A stretch of 64,000 nt of DNA from Bacillus methanolicus MGA3 (GCF_000724485.1 NZ_CP007739.1:1100843-1164842), one strand, 5' to 3'; positions 8,566-18,148 are shown, counted from the first letter of the stretch. The notes: generated by a model not told the origin, from the letters alone. Made by a program: numbers and translations.

Positions 8566-9669
8566 ATGAAAATAGTTGTCAGTGGAGGGGGAACGGGAGG
8601 ACATATCTATCCTGCGCTCGCTCTAATACGCGAAATTGCAAAAGAGAATAAAAATGCTGAATTTCTATATATTGGTACTGAAAAAGGATTGGAAAAAAAT
8701 ATTGTAACCCGTGAACAAATTCCTTTTAAATCGATACATATTACCGGTTTTAAACGCAAATTGTCTTTTGAAAATATCAAAACAGTTTTGCGGTTCGTTA
8801 AAGGTGTGAGAGACAGTAAAAAAATTTTAAAGCAATTTCATCCAGATGTCGTCATCGGAACAGGGGGATATGTTTGTGGACCGGTTGTTTATGCAGCTTC
8901 AAGAATAGGGATTCCTACAATCATTCATGAACAAAATAGCGTGCCCGGTCTAACAAATAAATTCTTAAGCCGTTATGTAGATAAAATTGCCGTCTGCTTT
9001 GAAGAAGCGAAAGCTTTTTTTCCTAGTGAAAAAGTTGTATTAACCGGAAATCCCCGCGCTTCAGAGGTAGTCGGACAAGACGGGATAAGAGGAAGGCTTT
9101 CTTCAGGCCTTAAAGTGAAAGATCCGGCCGTTTTGATATTTGGCGGAAGCCGCGGAGCCAGACCAATAAATGAAGCTGTTTTAAAATCATTGTCCCAGTT
9201 TGAGGAAAAACCGTACCAAATTTTATATGTAACCGGAGATGTGCATTATGAGGAAGTGAAAAAAGAAGTTGAATTAATTGGAAATCCTGATAATGTTGTC
9301 ATAAAACCGTTTATTCATAATATGCCCGAGGTTCTTGCAGGCATTGATTTAGTGGTATCAAGAGCTGGAGCAACTACTTTAGCGGAATTAACTTCTTTAG
9401 GTATTCCGAGCATTCTTATTCCAAGTCCTTATGTTACGAATAATCATCAGGAGAAAAATGCAAGAGCATTAAGCGATCATGGCGCAGCCATTGTATTGCT
9501 TGAAAAAGATTTGACCGGTTCAAAACTTGTTGAACATATTGACCAGATTCTTTTAGATAAAGATAAATTAACTGAAATGAAGAATGCTGCAAGAAGGCTT
9601 GGAATGCCTGATGCAGCCAGAAAACTTTACCAGGTTATTCAAGAGATTGCAACTAAAAAACAAAAGTAG
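8566..9669 (+). CDS. murG: UDP-N-acetylglucosamine--lipid I transferase
   Basis: Peripheral membrane GT-B glycosyltransferase on the cytoplasmic face, adding GlcNAc from UDP-GlcNAc to lipid I to make lipid II. 367 residues; the ATG at 8566 has the SD GAGGTGG. The N-terminal glycine loop GGGTGGH is at residues 7-13, HEQNSVPG follows in the acceptor region, and the C-terminal donor domain has [16 protein letters not shown] and NNHQEKNA, all MurG signatures. The first gene after the spoVE terminator, it is followed by murB and the division genes. Confidence 0.97.
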   Translation: MKIVVSGGGTGGHIYPALALIREIAKENKNAEFLYIGTEKGLEKNIVTREQIPFKSIHITGFKRKLSFENIKTVLRFVKGVRDSKKILKQFHPDVVIGTGGYVCGPVVYAASRIGIPTIIHEQNSVPGLTNKFLSRYVDKIAVCFEEAKAFFPSEKVVLTGNPRASEVVGQDGIRGRLSSGLKVKDPAVLIFGGSRGARPINEAVLKSLSQFEEKPYQILYVTGDVHYEEVKKEVELIGNPDNVVIKPFIHNMPEVLAGIDLVVSRAGATTLAELTSLGIPSILIPSPYVTNNHQEKNARALSDHGAAIVLLEKDLTGSKLVEHIDQILLDKDKLTEMKNAARRLGMPDAARKLYQVIQEIATKKQK

Positions 9670-9729
9670 CCCAGACTTCCTTTTGCGCATAGACTAATTA
9701 CATAATAAGGAAATGAAAGGAAGGTTTAT

Positions 9730-10638
9730 ATGAAAGAATTGATAAAAAAACTTAAAGAATTAAATGTTGGTAAAGTGAAGGAAAATGAACCTTTAGCAAA
9801 CCATACGACGATAAAAATTGGCGGGCCGGCCGATTTGTTTATCGAGCCTTCATCAATTGATAACTTAATAAAGACAATGGATTTAATCCGTGAATATAAC
9901 GTGAAGTGGAGAGCAATCGGGAGAGGATCCAACTTGCTAGTTTCCGATAAAGGGATTGAAGGGGCAGTTATCAAACTGGGCCCCGGGTTAGATGGCTTAG
10001 AAGTAAATGATACTGTTGTAAAAGTCGGGGGAGGCCACTCTCTTGTCAGTCTAGCAACGATGATTAGCAGAAAGGGATTGTCCGGGCTGGAATTTGCCGG
10101 AGGAATTCCCGGATCTGTCGGCGGTGCCGTTTATATGAATGCGGGTGCACATGGGTCAGATATTTCTAACATATTAGTCAAAGCCCATATTCTTTTTGAA
10201 GACGGTACAATGGAATGGCTGACAAATGATGAAATGGAGTTTTCATACAGAACTTCAGTTTTACAGAAAAAACGCCCGGGAATTGTTGTAGAAGCTGTTT
10301 TTCAGCTTGAAAAAGGGGAAAAGGAAGAGATATTATCAGTATTACAAAAAAATAAAGATTATCGAAAAGAAACCCAGCCTTGGAATTTTCCGTGTGCAGG
10401 AAGTATTTTTAGAAATCCACTCCCACATTATGCCGGGAAATTAATTGAATCCGCGGGATTAAAAGGCCATTCAATCGGCGGTGCCATGATCTCTGAAATG
10501 CATGGTAATTTTATTGTAAATACGGGAAATGCAAAAGCTGATGATGTTCTTTCTTTGATTCAGCATATCAAAGATACGATTTACAATTTATATCAAATAA
10601 AAATGGAAACAGAAGTTGAAATAATTGGCCGAAAGTAA
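9730..10638 (+). CDS. murB: UDP-N-acetylenolpyruvoylglucosamine reductase
   Basis: Cytoplasmic FAD enzyme that reduces UDP-GlcNAc-enolpyruvate with NADPH to UDP-MurNAc. 302 residues; ATG at 9730 with GAAAGGAAGG upstream. FAD-domain motifs are [27 protein letters not shown] and [29 protein letters not shown] contains the catalytic Ser in the position normal for type IIa MurB of Bacillus, and the conserved late HGNFIVN segment is present. It lies between murG and divIB as in B. subtilis. Confidence 0.97.
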   Translation: MKELIKKLKELNVGKVKENEPLANHTTIKIGGPADLFIEPSSIDNLIKTMDLIREYNVKWRAIGRGSNLLVSDKGIEGAVIKLGPGLDGLEVNDTVVKVGGGHSLVSLATMISRKGLSGLEFAGGIPGSVGGAVYMNAGAHGSDISNILVKAHILFEDGTMEWLTNDEMEFSYRTSVLQKKRPGIVVEAVFQLEKGEKEEILSVLQKNKDYRKETQPWNFPCAGSIFRNPLPHYAGKLIESAGLKGHSIGGAMISEMHGNFIVNTGNAKADDVLSLIQHIKDTIYNLYQIKMETEVEIIGRK

Positions 10639-10668
10639 CAAGAATATCCTTACTGCTTACAAATTTTG

Positions 10669-10677
10669 TGATATAAT
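10669..10677 (+). promoter_or_regulatory. Possible extended -10 promoter for divIB
   Basis: TGATATAAT is a perfect extended -10 (TGnTATAAT). The -35 region is poor (TTACTG or CTTACT at 16-17 bp). It would start RNA near 10684, giving a leader of ~130 nt with the hairpin at 10711-10746. Confidence 0.45.
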
Positions 10678-10710
10678 TGCCTAGCAATGCAAATACCGAT
10701 TGGAATTTTT

Positions 10711-10746
10711 GTGAAAACGGCATGTATATCGTGCCGTTGTTTTCAC
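10711..10746 (+). other. Stem-loop in the murB-divIB gap
   Basis: GTGAAAA (10711-10717) pairs with TTTTCAC (10740-10746), and CGGCA (10718-10722) with TGCCG (10732-10736). There is a 3-nt bulge on the right arm and a 9-nt loop. The T-tract after it is short (TTTA), so it is a poor terminator; it may stabilise or attenuate the divIB mRNA. Confidence 0.5.
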
Positions 10747-10813
10747 TTTACTCAAAGGATTTTTCTTTGAATGGAAAAAAGTCAGCTTCACTTTATTAGT
10801 GGTGGTGAATTGG

Positions 10814-11590
10814 ATGGAAAAGGGGAAAGTTGTCTCAATAGAAGACAGAATTCCTAAACTTAAACAACAGAGGCGAAGAAAAGCGAATAGAAGAGTGATA
10901 TTGCTTCTCTTAATGTTTTTTTTATTGATCGCCTGTGTTGTTTATTTTCAATCACCATTAAGTCATGTTAGAACGGTTAAGGTTAACGGGAATGAAGTGT
11001 ATCCGAAGGGTGAACTTCTTAAAATGATTGGTATTTCAGAATCGACAAATATTTGGAAGGTAGATAAGAAAGCAATAGAGAATAAGTTGAAAAAATTGCC
11101 CGAGATTAAGTCTGCAAATGTAAAGATTAAGTTTCCTCATACCGTAATTGTAAATGTAAAGGAATATAGGCGTATTGCTTACATCGTAAAAGAGTCAAGC
11201 TATTTGCCGGTTCTTGAAAACGGAAAAATTTTAACACGTGGACAAACTACTCAATTACCTGTAAGCGCCCCTTTATTAATTGGGTTTTCAGAAGGTGACG
11301 TTTTGAAAGAAATGATTTCAAGTCTTCAAAAGTTACCTGAGGAAGTGATAAATTCCATATCTGAAATCCATTATAAACCAAAGAAAACAGATTCATACAG
11401 GATTATCCTTTATATGAATGATGGTTTTGAGGTAAGTGCGACGTTGAGAAGTTTTGCAGAAAAAATGGTTCATTACCCTTCAATTGTCAGTCAGCTTGAT
11501 CCTGACAAAAAAGGTGTTATCGATTTGGAAGTAGGCTCTTATTTCAAGGCTTTTGATGATAAAGGGGCTGAAAATGTTGAAGAACAATAA
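10814..11590 (+). CDS. divIB: Cell division protein DivIB (FtsQ family)
   Basis: Bitopic divisome protein that links DivIC/FtsL and regulates septal wall synthesis. The ATG at 10814 is chosen: the GTGs at 10799-10807 form part of its GGTGGTG SD, and MEKGKVVSIEDRIPK matches the family N-terminus. 258 residues: basic cytoplasmic tail (RRRKANRR), one membrane segment at about 28-45, an extracellular POTRA-like domain (VRTVKVNGNEVYPKGEL) and a beta domain ending in a charged tail. The gene overlaps ylxW by 17 bp, so they are one operon. Confidence 0.95.
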   Translation: MEKGKVVSIEDRIPKLKQQRRRKANRRVILLLLMFFLLIACVVYFQSPLSHVRTVKVNGNEVYPKGELLKMIGISESTNIWKVDKKAIENKLKKLPEIKSANVKIKFPHTVIVNVKEYRRIAYIVKESSYLPVLENGKILTRGQTTQLPVSAPLLIGFSEGDVLKEMISSLQKLPEEVINSISEIHYKPKKTDSYRIILYMNDGFEVSATLRSFAEKMVHYPSIVSQLDPDKKGVIDLEVGSYFKAFDDKGAENVEEQ

Positions 11591-12293
11591 GATGATGAAG
11601 GTAAAGGGTAATCACGTCATTCTTTCATTCGTTTGTCTCGTTCTTGGTTTCATGCTTGCTTTTTCCTATCATTTAACAAAAAAGGAAAAGGAAGCTTCAA
11701 AAATTACTGACGTGGAGTGGGAAAAGACGCTAGACCTTCGTAATCAGCTGATCAAGCAGGAACAAATAAACCGGGAGCTGCAAAAGGAATTAAATCAAAG
11801 ACAAGAAAAGGTTCGTGAAATTGAAAAGCACCTCGCAAAAGAAGCTCAGGTTTATTACAATCTTGCAGAAGATGCTGAAAAATATCGGATGTATTTAGGA
11901 AAAGTAGCAGTAAAAGGGAAAGGTGTCCAAATTACACTTAATGATGGTGAATATAATCCAAATGAAGATAACGTTAATAATTACCTAGTGCATGAACATC
12001 ATATTTTTAAAGTTATTAACGAATTGTATATAACAGGGGCTCAAGCCGTTGCTATCAACGGACAAAGGTTGTCCCACAATTCATATATAGTATGTGATGG
12101 GCCTGTGATCACAGTGGACGGATATCAGCATTCAGCTCCTTTCGTCATAACAGCAATCGGTGATCCTGATGTGCTGGAGTCGGCGATTAATTTAACCGGC
12201 GGGGTCAAAGACCAATTAGTAAATGACAATATTTTGTTCAGCATTGAGAAAAAGGACGAGATTATTCTTGACCCCATTCTCGGAAGTAATTAA
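11574..12293 (+). CDS. ylxW: DUF881 family membrane protein YlxW
   Basis: 239 residues from ATG 11574, which has the SD AAAGGGG and overlaps the end of divIB; a second ATG at 11592 is possible. One membrane segment (about 12-31, HVILSFVCLVLGFMLAFSYH) is followed by a long charged coiled-coil region (about 45-95). A DUF881 domain with QAVAINGQR and ITAIGDPDVLESAI ends the protein. Its function is not established to my knowledge; the gene is conserved next to ftsA in Bacillus, and a paralogue (ylxX) follows directly, so a role around division or cell envelope is likely. Confidence 0.9.
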   Translation: MLKNNKMMKVKGNHVILSFVCLVLGFMLAFSYHLTKKEKEASKITDVEWEKTLDLRNQLIKQEQINRELQKELNQRQEKVREIEKHLAKEAQVYYNLAEDAEKYRMYLGKVAVKGKGVQITLNDGEYNPNEDNVNNYLVHEHHIFKVINELYITGAQAVAINGQRLSHNSYIVCDGPVITVDGYQHSAPFVITAIGDPDVLESAINLTGGVKDQLVNDNILFSIEKKDEIILDPILGSN

Positions 12294-12333
12294 GTGTCCA
12301 CATTGATTGGGTGAATAAGAAGGTGGAGAAAAA

Positions 12334-13065
12334 GTGGACAAGAGAAAGATGATTAACTTTACGTTAATTATGATGGTGATTGGGTTTATGTTAGCCGTTC
12401 AATTTCAGACAGTTAAAGAACCAGTAACCCGCGATACGAGAGGCACCTGGCAGCTCCGAGAGGATTTGCTTAAAGAAAAAGAACTATCATCAAAGCTTAT
12501 TCAGGAAATCCGTTCGAATGAAGAAAAACTTGATAAGTATGAAACGGAACGAGATCAGAGCAAAGAACAAGTATTAAGAGAAACCCTTGAAGAGCTAAAA
12601 AGAGAAGCAGGCATGACGGAAATAACAGGTCCAGGCATTAAATTAAGAATAGAACCGGTATATGAAGAGCTGATGCTTGGTAAAACGGTTTCTTCCATTT
12701 CACCGGAATTATTAAAAAGACTTGTCAATGAATTGAATATGAATGATGCACTTCATATATCTATTGATGGACAACGGATCATTAATACAACGGTTATTCG
12801 GGATGTAAATAGGGAAACAAAGATCGATAGACATTCCCTTAACAAGCTGCCAATTGAAGTTCTTGTCATAACTGAAAATATGAAGACGGCAGAAAAACTT
12901 TATAACCGTATGAAAGTCTCAAAATCTGTTGAAGAATTTTTTATTGACAACTTAAGGATCGTGGTTTCTCCACCTGAAAAAGAAATTACGATACCTGCAT
13001 ATAACGATTCCATCCACATCAGGTATATGAAAGCTGTAAGACCTGACGAAGGGGGCAAATCATAA
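12334..13065 (+). CDS. ylxX: DUF881 family membrane protein YlxX
   Basis: 243 residues from GTG 12334, SD AGGTGGAG. It is a paralogue of the gene before: one N-terminal membrane segment (about 7-22), a charged helix likely to form a coiled coil (about 40-90), then the DUF881 domain with ALHISIDGQRI and LPIEVLVI. The stop codon TAA shares one base with the sbp start ATG, so translation is coupled. The biochemical role is unknown to me. Confidence 0.9.
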   Translation: MDKRKMINFTLIMMVIGFMLAVQFQTVKEPVTRDTRGTWQLREDLLKEKELSSKLIQEIRSNEEKLDKYETERDQSKEQVLRETLEELKREAGMTEITGPGIKLRIEPVYEELMLGKTVSSISPELLKRLVNELNMNDALHISIDGQRIINTTVIRDVNRETKIDRHSLNKLPIEVLVITENMKTAEKLYNRMKVSKSVEEFFIDNLRIVVSPPEKEITIPAYNDSIHIRYMKAVRPDEGGKS

Positions 13066-13415
13066 TGTGGCTTCCGTTATTAGGCCTTATACTAGGGGTT
13101 ATTCTCGGCTTACTGACCGATATAAAAATTCCGGAAGAGTACTCAAACTATTTATCAATTGCTGTGCTTGCTTCTTTAGACACACTTTTTGGAGGAATTC
13201 GTGCACATTTGCAAAATATTTACGACGAAAAAGTATTTGTTTCTGGTTTCTTTTTCAATATAATTTTGGCTGCAAGTTTAGCTTTTCTAGGGGTACATCT
13301 TGGTGTAGACTTATATTTAGCAGCTGTTTTTGCATTTGGTGTAAGGCTTTTCCAAAATATTGCAGTCATCCGGCGGCTGTTGTTAACGAAATGGTCTTCG
13401 AACCGTGAAAATTAG
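13065..13415 (+). CDS. sbp: Small basic protein Sbp (DUF1290)
   Basis: 116 residues, ATG 13065 overlapping the ylxX stop by one base, SD AAGGGGGC. Four hydrophobic stretches suggest a small membrane protein: LLGLILGVILGLLTD at the start, SIAVLASLDTLFGG, FNIILAASLAFLG and LAAVFAFGVRLFQN. The last ~12 residues are basic. Sbp homologues lie beside ftsA in Firmicutes; a division-related role is presumed from position only. Confidence 0.9.
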   Translation: MWLPLLGLILGVILGLLTDIKIPEEYSNYLSIAVLASLDTLFGGIRAHLQNIYDEKVFVSGFFFNIILAASLAFLGVHLGVDLYLAAVFAFGVRLFQNIAVIRRLLLTKWSSNREN

Positions 13416-13437
13416 AAAAAAATTTGAGTTTTTTTTA

Positions 13438-13463
13438 AAGGGAAAAGCTTAATTGTGACGAAT
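13438..13463 (+). promoter_or_regulatory. Possible sigma-H-like promoter upstream of ftsA
   Basis: AGGGAA (13438-13443) and ACGAAT (13458-13463) are separated by 14 bp, loosely resembling sigma-H elements (AGGAWWT and GAAT). In B. subtilis ftsA has a sigma-H promoter that raises FtsA and FtsZ at sporulation onset, so one is expected here. The match is imperfect and the call is weak. Confidence 0.25.
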
Positions 13464-13549
13464 ATTTTTATGAAGAAAAACGTTAATTATAAACTTTTTC
13501 ACGATAAGTTGTTGTTCAATTTTTGAATTGCAAAAGGAGGTGCCAAAGA

Positions 13550-14827
13550 ATGAACAGCAATGAAATATATGTAAGTCTTGACATCGGTACATCCAATGTA
13601 AAAGTTATCATAGGTGAAATGGTCAACGACTCCTTAAATATTATCGGTGTAGGCAATGTGAAATCTGAAGGCCTTAAGAAAGGCTCCATTGTTGACATAG
13701 ATGAAACCGTTCATTCTATAAAAAGGGCAATTGAGCAGGCAGAGAGAATGATAGGAATGGACATTACGCAGGTAATTGTAGGTATTACCGGTAATCATGT
13801 AATGCTTCAGCCATGTCATGGTGTGGTAGCTGTATCAAGCGAAAACCGTGAAATTTCTGATCAAGATGTTGCAAGAGTGATAGATGCAGCCCAAGTCGTT
13901 TCCATTCCGCCTGAGAGAGAAATAATCGATGTTATTCCAAAACAATTTATTGTTGATGGATTGGATGAGATTACTGATCCAAGGGGAATGATTGGTGTAC
14001 GACTTGAAATGGAAGGCATCATTATTACAGGTTCGAAAACCATCCTACATAATACACTGCGATGTGTGGAACGCGCAGGTTTAGAAATTATGGACATAAC
14101 ATTACAGCCTTTGGCAGCCGGGTCATTCGCCCTCTCCAAAGATGAAAAAAACCTTGGAGTTGCTTTAGTTGACATAGGCGGCGGGTCAACAACAATTGCT
14201 ATATTTGAAAATGGCAACTTAAAAGCAACTTCCGTATTGCCTGTAGGAGGAGACCATATCACGAAAGATTTATCAATAGGTTTAAGGACATCTACTGAAG
14301 ATGCAGAAAAAATAAAAATAAAACATGGACATGCCTTTTACGATTATGCATCAGAGGATGAAGTATTCAGTGTTCCAATCATTGGAAGCGACCAACATCA
14401 ACAATTTAATCAGCTTGAAATTTCTGATATTATTGAAGCAAGAATGGAAGAAATTTTTGAATTAATCCAAAATGAAATTAGAAGATTAGGAGTTTATGAT
14501 TTACCGGGCGGTTATGTTTTAACAGGCGGTGTAGCCAATATGCAAGGTGTATTGGAACTAGCACAAATTGTTTTTCAAAATCGGGTCCGAATTGCTATAC
14601 CAGACTATATAGGCGTTCGGGAACCTCAATATACAACAGCTGTCGGTCTAATTAAATTTGCTTATAAAAATGCAAGATTGCAAGGAAGAAAACCGGTATC
14701 AGCTGTTTCAGAAACAAAAGAAAAACGCGTTCAAAAACAGCCGCAACCAAAATTAAAACCGGAAAAACAACCGGAAGAAAAAGTGACATCAAGAGTGAAA
14801 AAGTTCCTAGGCTATTTTTTTGAATAG
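13550..14827 (+). CDS. ftsA: Cell division protein FtsA
   Basis: Actin-like ATPase that tethers FtsZ filaments to the membrane and recruits later divisome proteins. The ATG at 13550 has a strong AAAGGAGG (13533-13540); upstream in-frame codons lack an SD. 425 residues. Motifs: phosphate-1 loop [11 protein letters not shown] near the N-terminus, the 1C subdomain, phosphate-2 VDIGGGSTT and the adenosine-binding [12 protein letters not shown] Pro/Lys/Gln-rich linker leads to the C-terminal amphipathic membrane anchor [11 protein letters not shown]. ftsZ follows after 41 bp, the usual pair. Confidence 0.97.
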   Translation: MNSNEIYVSLDIGTSNVKVIIGEMVNDSLNIIGVGNVKSEGLKKGSIVDIDETVHSIKRAIEQAERMIGMDITQVIVGITGNHVMLQPCHGVVAVSSENREISDQDVARVIDAAQVVSIPPEREIIDVIPKQFIVDGLDEITDPRGMIGVRLEMEGIIITGSKTILHNTLRCVERAGLEIMDITLQPLAAGSFALSKDEKNLGVALVDIGGGSTTIAIFENGNLKATSVLPVGGDHITKDLSIGLRTSTEDAEKIKIKHGHAFYDYASEDEVFSVPIIGSDQHQQFNQLEISDIIEARMEEIFELIQNEIRRLGVYDLPGGYVLTGGVANMQGVLELAQIVFQNRVRIAIPDYIGVREPQYTTAVGLIKFAYKNARLQGRKPVSAVSETKEKRVQKQPQPKLKPEKQPEEKVTSRVKKFLGYFFE

Positions 14828-14868
14828 ACCGATCAAACAGGAATAACGACGAATTAGGAGGATTTGTG

Positions 14869-16008
14869 ATGTTGGAGTTTGATACAAATTTAGATCAACT
14901 AGCTACAATAAAAGTGATTGGCGTTGGTGGCGGCGGAAACAACGCGGTTAACCGTATGATAGAGCACGGAGTACAAGGTGTTGAGTTTATTTCTGTCAAT
15001 ACTGATGCCCAGGCACTTAACCTTTCTAAAGCAGAAGTGAAAATGCAAATTGGCGCTAAGCTTACTAGGGGGCTTGGTGCAGGAGCAAATCCGGAAGTAG
15101 GCAAAAAAGCTGCTGAGGAGAGTAAAGAGCAGATTGAAGAAGCGTTAAAAGGTGCAGATATGGTGTTTGTTACCGCTGGTATGGGCGGTGGAACCGGAAC
15201 AGGTGCAGCTCCTGTTATTGCGCAAATCGCCAAAGAATTAGGTGCGTTGACTGTTGGGGTTGTAACCCGTCCATTTACATTCGAGGGAAGAAAGCGGGCA
15301 AATCAGGCTGCAGGCGGAATTGCTGCGATGAAAGAAGCAGTTGATACACTGATTGTCATTCCAAATGACCGCTTGTTGGAAATTGTAGATAAATCGACCC
15401 CAATGCTTGAAGCGTTCAGGGAAGCAGATAACGTGCTTCGACAGGGAGTTCAAGGTATTTCTGACCTAATTGCTGTTCCGGGATTAATTAATCTTGATTT
15501 TGCGGATGTAAAAACGATTATGTCAAATAAGGGTTCCGCTTTAATGGGAATTGGCGTTGCATCCGGAGAAAACAGAGCTGCTGAGGCAGCGAAGAAAGCA
15601 ATTTCTTCACCGCTCTTAGAAACTTCCATTGATGGAGCTCAAGGGGTATTGATGAACATTACCGGCGGCACAAATTTAAGTTTATATGAGGTTCAAGAAG
15701 CTGCTGATATCGTAGCTTCAGCTTCTGACCAAGAAGTGAATATGATTTTTGGTTCCGTAATAAATGAAAACTTGAAAGATGAAATTGTTGTCACTGTTAT
15801 TGCAACCGGTTTTAATGAAGAGGCTGTTCAACCAAAATCATCAAGATCTTCATTTGGTGGAGTTCAGGCAAAACCAAATATCCCAAGTGTGAAGCGTGAG
15901 CTAAAACGGGATGAAATTCCTCAGGAAAACTTGAGAAGTTCCTCCATTCCAAGTGAAGATCCGCTAGATATTCCAACTTTCTTAAGAAACAGAAATCGCC
16001 GACGTTAA
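14869..16008 (+). CDS. ftsZ: Cell division GTPase FtsZ
   Basis: Tubulin-like GTPase forming the Z-ring. The ATG at 14869 is 7 bp after AGGAGG; the GTG at 14866 is too close to it. 379 residues. [13 protein letters not shown] near the N-terminus, tubulin signature GGGTGTG (106-112), NDRLLEIVD and the synergy-loop region [17 protein letters not shown] are all present. A variable linker ends in the conserved tail peptide DIPTFLRNR, which binds FtsA, SepF and ZapA-type partners, then a basic tip. A strong terminator follows directly, closing the cluster. Confidence 0.99.
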   Translation: MLEFDTNLDQLATIKVIGVGGGGNNAVNRMIEHGVQGVEFISVNTDAQALNLSKAEVKMQIGAKLTRGLGAGANPEVGKKAAEESKEQIEEALKGADMVFVTAGMGGGTGTGAAPVIAQIAKELGALTVGVVTRPFTFEGRKRANQAAGGIAAMKEAVDTLIVIPNDRLLEIVDKSTPMLEAFREADNVLRQGVQGISDLIAVPGLINLDFADVKTIMSNKGSALMGIGVASGENRAAEAAKKAISSPLLETSIDGAQGVLMNITGGTNLSLYEVQEAADIVASASDQEVNMIFGSVINENLKDEIVVTVIATGFNEEAVQPKSSRSSFGGVQAKPNIPSVKRELKRDEIPQENLRSSSIPSEDPLDIPTFLRNRNRRR

Positions 16009-16014
16009 AAAGAA

Positions 16015-16052
16015 AATCCTGATTCCGTTTAAAAGGAATCAGGATTTTTTTT
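16015..16052 (+). terminator. Strong rho-independent terminator after ftsZ
   Basis: AATCCTGATTCC (16015-16026) pairs perfectly with GGAATCAGGATT (16035-16046) around an 8-nt loop and is followed by six T. It insulates the division cluster from the sporulation sigma genes. Confidence 0.92.
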
Positions 16053-16139
16053 ATCGGATTCTTTCTAAATTATGTGGAAAAAAAAACTGACAAATTCCGC
16101 AATGAAAAGAGAATTTTTCTTTTCTTTTGATTACAGAAA

Positions 16140-16173
16140 GTGACACACTTCTTAAACGGATGTGCGTTATACT
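16140..16173 (+). promoter_or_regulatory. spoIIG promoter with 22-bp spacer (Spo0A-type)
   Basis: GTGACA (16140-16145) and TATACT (16168-16173) are near-consensus sigma-A hexamers separated by 22 bp instead of 17. The B. subtilis spoIIG promoter is known for this spacing and for needing phosphorylated Spo0A. Two sequences upstream, TGACAAA (from 16088) and TTCCGCA (16095 region), each differ by one base from a 0A box or its complement; no perfect box is present. The predicted start lies ~110 bp before spoIIGA. Confidence 0.6.
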
Positions 16174-16288
16174 TCTTCATAACGAAAAGATTCATTGAAA
16201 GATTCAATTTATATTCGATTCATTCAGGGCGTGCTTTCTCTTTATCAAATAAAGCAGTATGAGAGGCTTCCAAAAGGAGGAGGTAATT

Positions 16289-17233
16289 ATGACGGTCTAT
16301 TTGGATGTAATTTGGGCCCTGAATTTTTTGTTTGATAGTTTACTCCTTTATTTAACTGCGACAATTCTAAAAAGAAATTGCCAAATATGGAGAGTTTTTT
16401 TGGGCGGATTCATTGGTTCAATTATCATTCTATTGTCAGTAACACCGCTTCATTCTTATTCGTCCCATCCACTATCTAAATTGCTTTTTTCGGTCGCAAT
16501 GATCGTTGCTGTGTTCGGATATAAAAGGTGGCGCTATTTTTTTAACGGATTGATGACATTTTATATGACTACCTTTTTAGCTGGCGGAGCAATCATTGGA
16601 GCCCACTATTTTATTCAATTTGATTTTAAACTGTCATCTTCTGTGATGCTGTCGAGTGTGAGAGGATTTGGCGATCCGATAAGCTGGTTATTTGTACTGA
16701 TTGGTTTTCCAATTGCATGGCATTTTTCAAAACGTAATTTCGATTCAATCGAGGTTGTAAAACTTCAATATGAACAGCTCGTTAATGTAAAAATTACAAT
16801 ATGGGGAAGGGAAATATTTATTAGAGGATTAATTGATAGCGGAAATCAGCTTTATGATCCCATCTCAAAATTGCCTGTTATGTTTGTATCATTAAAGAAA
16901 GCAGATGAAAGAGTTCCGGATATCATACTGAAAATTGCCGAAAATCCGGAAGAAGTTATTTTTGGAAATAAAGAAATACCTTCAAAACTAGAAAAAATCA
17001 TGCGAATTATTCCAACCCGTGTTGTCGGACAAGAACACCAGCTTATTATTGGCTTAAAACCCGAAAATATCGAAATTGAAAGAAATGGGGTCTGTTGGCA
17101 AACAAAAAGCGGACTTGTTTCGTTTACAATGCAACAGCTTTCAGCTGATGACTCGTTTCAATGCATCGTTCATCCTAAGATGCTCACCGGCCCAATTAAA
17201 GAAGATCAGTATAAAAATGTTAGTCAATATTAA
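16289..17233 (+). CDS. spoIIGA: Sporulation sigma-E factor-processing peptidase SpoIIGA
   Basis: Membrane aspartic protease that cleaves pro-sigma-E in the mother cell after a signal from SpoIIR. ATG 16289 follows AAAGGAGGAGG; an upstream in-frame ATG at 16259 has no SD. 314 residues. The N-terminal half has about five hydrophobic segments (first: [20 protein letters not shown]). The C-terminal half is cytoplasmic, with the catalytic motif DSGN at 183-186 followed by [11 protein letters not shown]; Asp183 matches the numbering known for B. subtilis. sigE follows after 38 bp. Confidence 0.97.
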   Translation: MTVYLDVIWALNFLFDSLLLYLTATILKRNCQIWRVFLGGFIGSIIILLSVTPLHSYSSHPLSKLLFSVAMIVAVFGYKRWRYFFNGLMTFYMTTFLAGGAIIGAHYFIQFDFKLSSSVMLSSVRGFGDPISWLFVLIGFPIAWHFSKRNFDSIEVVKLQYEQLVNVKITIWGREIFIRGLIDSGNQLYDPISKLPVMFVSLKKADERVPDIILKIAENPEEVIFGNKEIPSKLEKIMRIIPTRVVGQEHQLIIGLKPENIEIERNGVCWQTKSGLVSFTMQQLSADDSFQCIVHPKMLTGPIKEDQYKNVSQY

Positions 17234-17271
17234 TATACTCAGAAAAACTCAAGATAGAAGGAGGACAATTC

Positions 17272-17991
17272 ATGAAAAATATAAGACTTCGCTTTTTATA
17301 CTATTGGTATAAATTGTTAATAAAACTCGGATTAAAAACGGATGAAATATACTATATTGGTGGAAGTGAGGCATTGCCTCCTCCTTTAAGCAAGGAAGAA
17401 GAAGAACTGCTGTTGAAAAAGCTTCCAAAAGGTGATAAAGCTGCCCGCTCTATATTAATTGAAAGAAACTTGCGTCTAGTTGTTTATATCGCTCGTAAAT
17501 TTGAAAATACAGGCATTAATATTGAAGACTTAATCAGCATTGGCACCATTGGCTTAATTAAAGGTGTTAATACATTTAATCCTGAGAAAAAAATCAAATT
17601 AGCGACATATGCATCCCGCTGTATTGAAAATGAAATTTTGATGTTTTTGCGCAGAAATAATAAGATCCGATCTGAAGTATCGTTTGATGAACCGCTGAAT
17701 ATCGATTGGGATGGGAATGAACTTTTGTTGTCAGATGTGTTGGGTACTGAAAATGATATTATTACGAAAGATCTTGAGGCGACTGTAGACCGTAAATTGT
17801 TAATAAAAGCACTACACCAATTATCCGATCGGGAAAAACAAATTATGGAACTGCGTTTTGGCCTTGGAAACGGTGAAGAAAAAACACAGAAGGATGTAGC
17901 AGATATGTTAGGAATTTCCCAATCGTACATATCACGGCTTGAAAAAAGAATTATCAAAAGATTAAGAAAGGAATTCAACAAAATGGTTTAG
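17272..17991 (+). CDS. sigE: RNA polymerase sigma-E factor precursor (pro-sigma-E)
   Basis: Mother-cell sigma factor of early sporulation. ATG 17272, SD AAGGAGG; 239 residues, identical in length to B. subtilis. The first ~27 residues form the amphipathic pro-sequence ([17 protein letters not shown]), which SpoIIGA removes near [12 protein letters not shown]. Region 2 is clear ([45 protein letters not shown]), as is region 4 with its helix-turn-helix ([29 protein letters not shown]). The end is followed by the sigG promoter region, so read-through into sigG is possible. Confidence 0.98.
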   Translation: MKNIRLRFLYYWYKLLIKLGLKTDEIYYIGGSEALPPPLSKEEEELLLKKLPKGDKAARSILIERNLRLVVYIARKFENTGINIEDLISIGTIGLIKGVNTFNPEKKIKLATYASRCIENEILMFLRRNNKIRSEVSFDEPLNIDWDGNELLLSDVLGTENDIITKDLEATVDRKLLIKALHQLSDREKQIMELRFGLGNGEEKTQKDVADMLGISQSYISRLEKRIIKRLRKEFNKMV

Positions 17992-18082
17992 GAAAAAATA
18001 TTTTTATCCGAAAAATCACTTGATTTCATTATAAACTTCGTTTTAATCGCCTGTTTTTGGCACATTGCCAAAAAACGGTGAG

Positions 18083-18111
18083 TGCATATTTTTCCTACTC
18101 ACGGAGATACT
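18083..18111 (+). promoter_or_regulatory. Forespore-type (sigma-F/sigma-G) promoter of sigG
   Basis: TGCATA (18083-18088), a 17-bp spacer and GATACT (18106-18111) match the sigma-G/sigma-F pattern (about TGNATA and CATACTA). Start of transcription would be near 18118, ~30 nt before the sigG TTG. B. subtilis sigG is known to be expressed from its own sigma-F/sigma-G promoter. Confidence 0.65.
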
Positions 18112-18145
18112 GAACTTGTACAGCAACTCCTGTGAGGAGGGAAAA
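18089..18145 (+). promoter_or_regulatory. Hairpin that hides the sigG ribosome binding site in read-through RNA
   Basis: Bases 18089-18103 pair with 18131-18145: 14 pairs (two G-T), one mismatch (18097/18137), with a 27-nt loop. The right arm contains the SD GAGGAGGG. The left arm lies in the promoter spacer, upstream of the predicted forespore start near 18118, so the fold can form only in RNA reading through from sigE. A small alternative hairpin, CTCCT/AGGAG (18127-18139), could form in both RNAs. The pairing is seen; occlusion of the SD in long transcripts has been proposed for B. subtilis sigG. Confidence 0.7.
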
Positions 18146-18148
18146 GAA

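Noticed and set aside
17484..17981. 165-codon open frame antisense to sigE
   Set aside because: sigE is beyond doubt; the reverse frame is a by-product of its codon use.
18053..18076. GTTTTTGGC/GCCAAAAAAC hairpin as a terminator after sigE
   Set aside because: The stem is good but no T tract follows on the + strand; at most it pauses polymerase.
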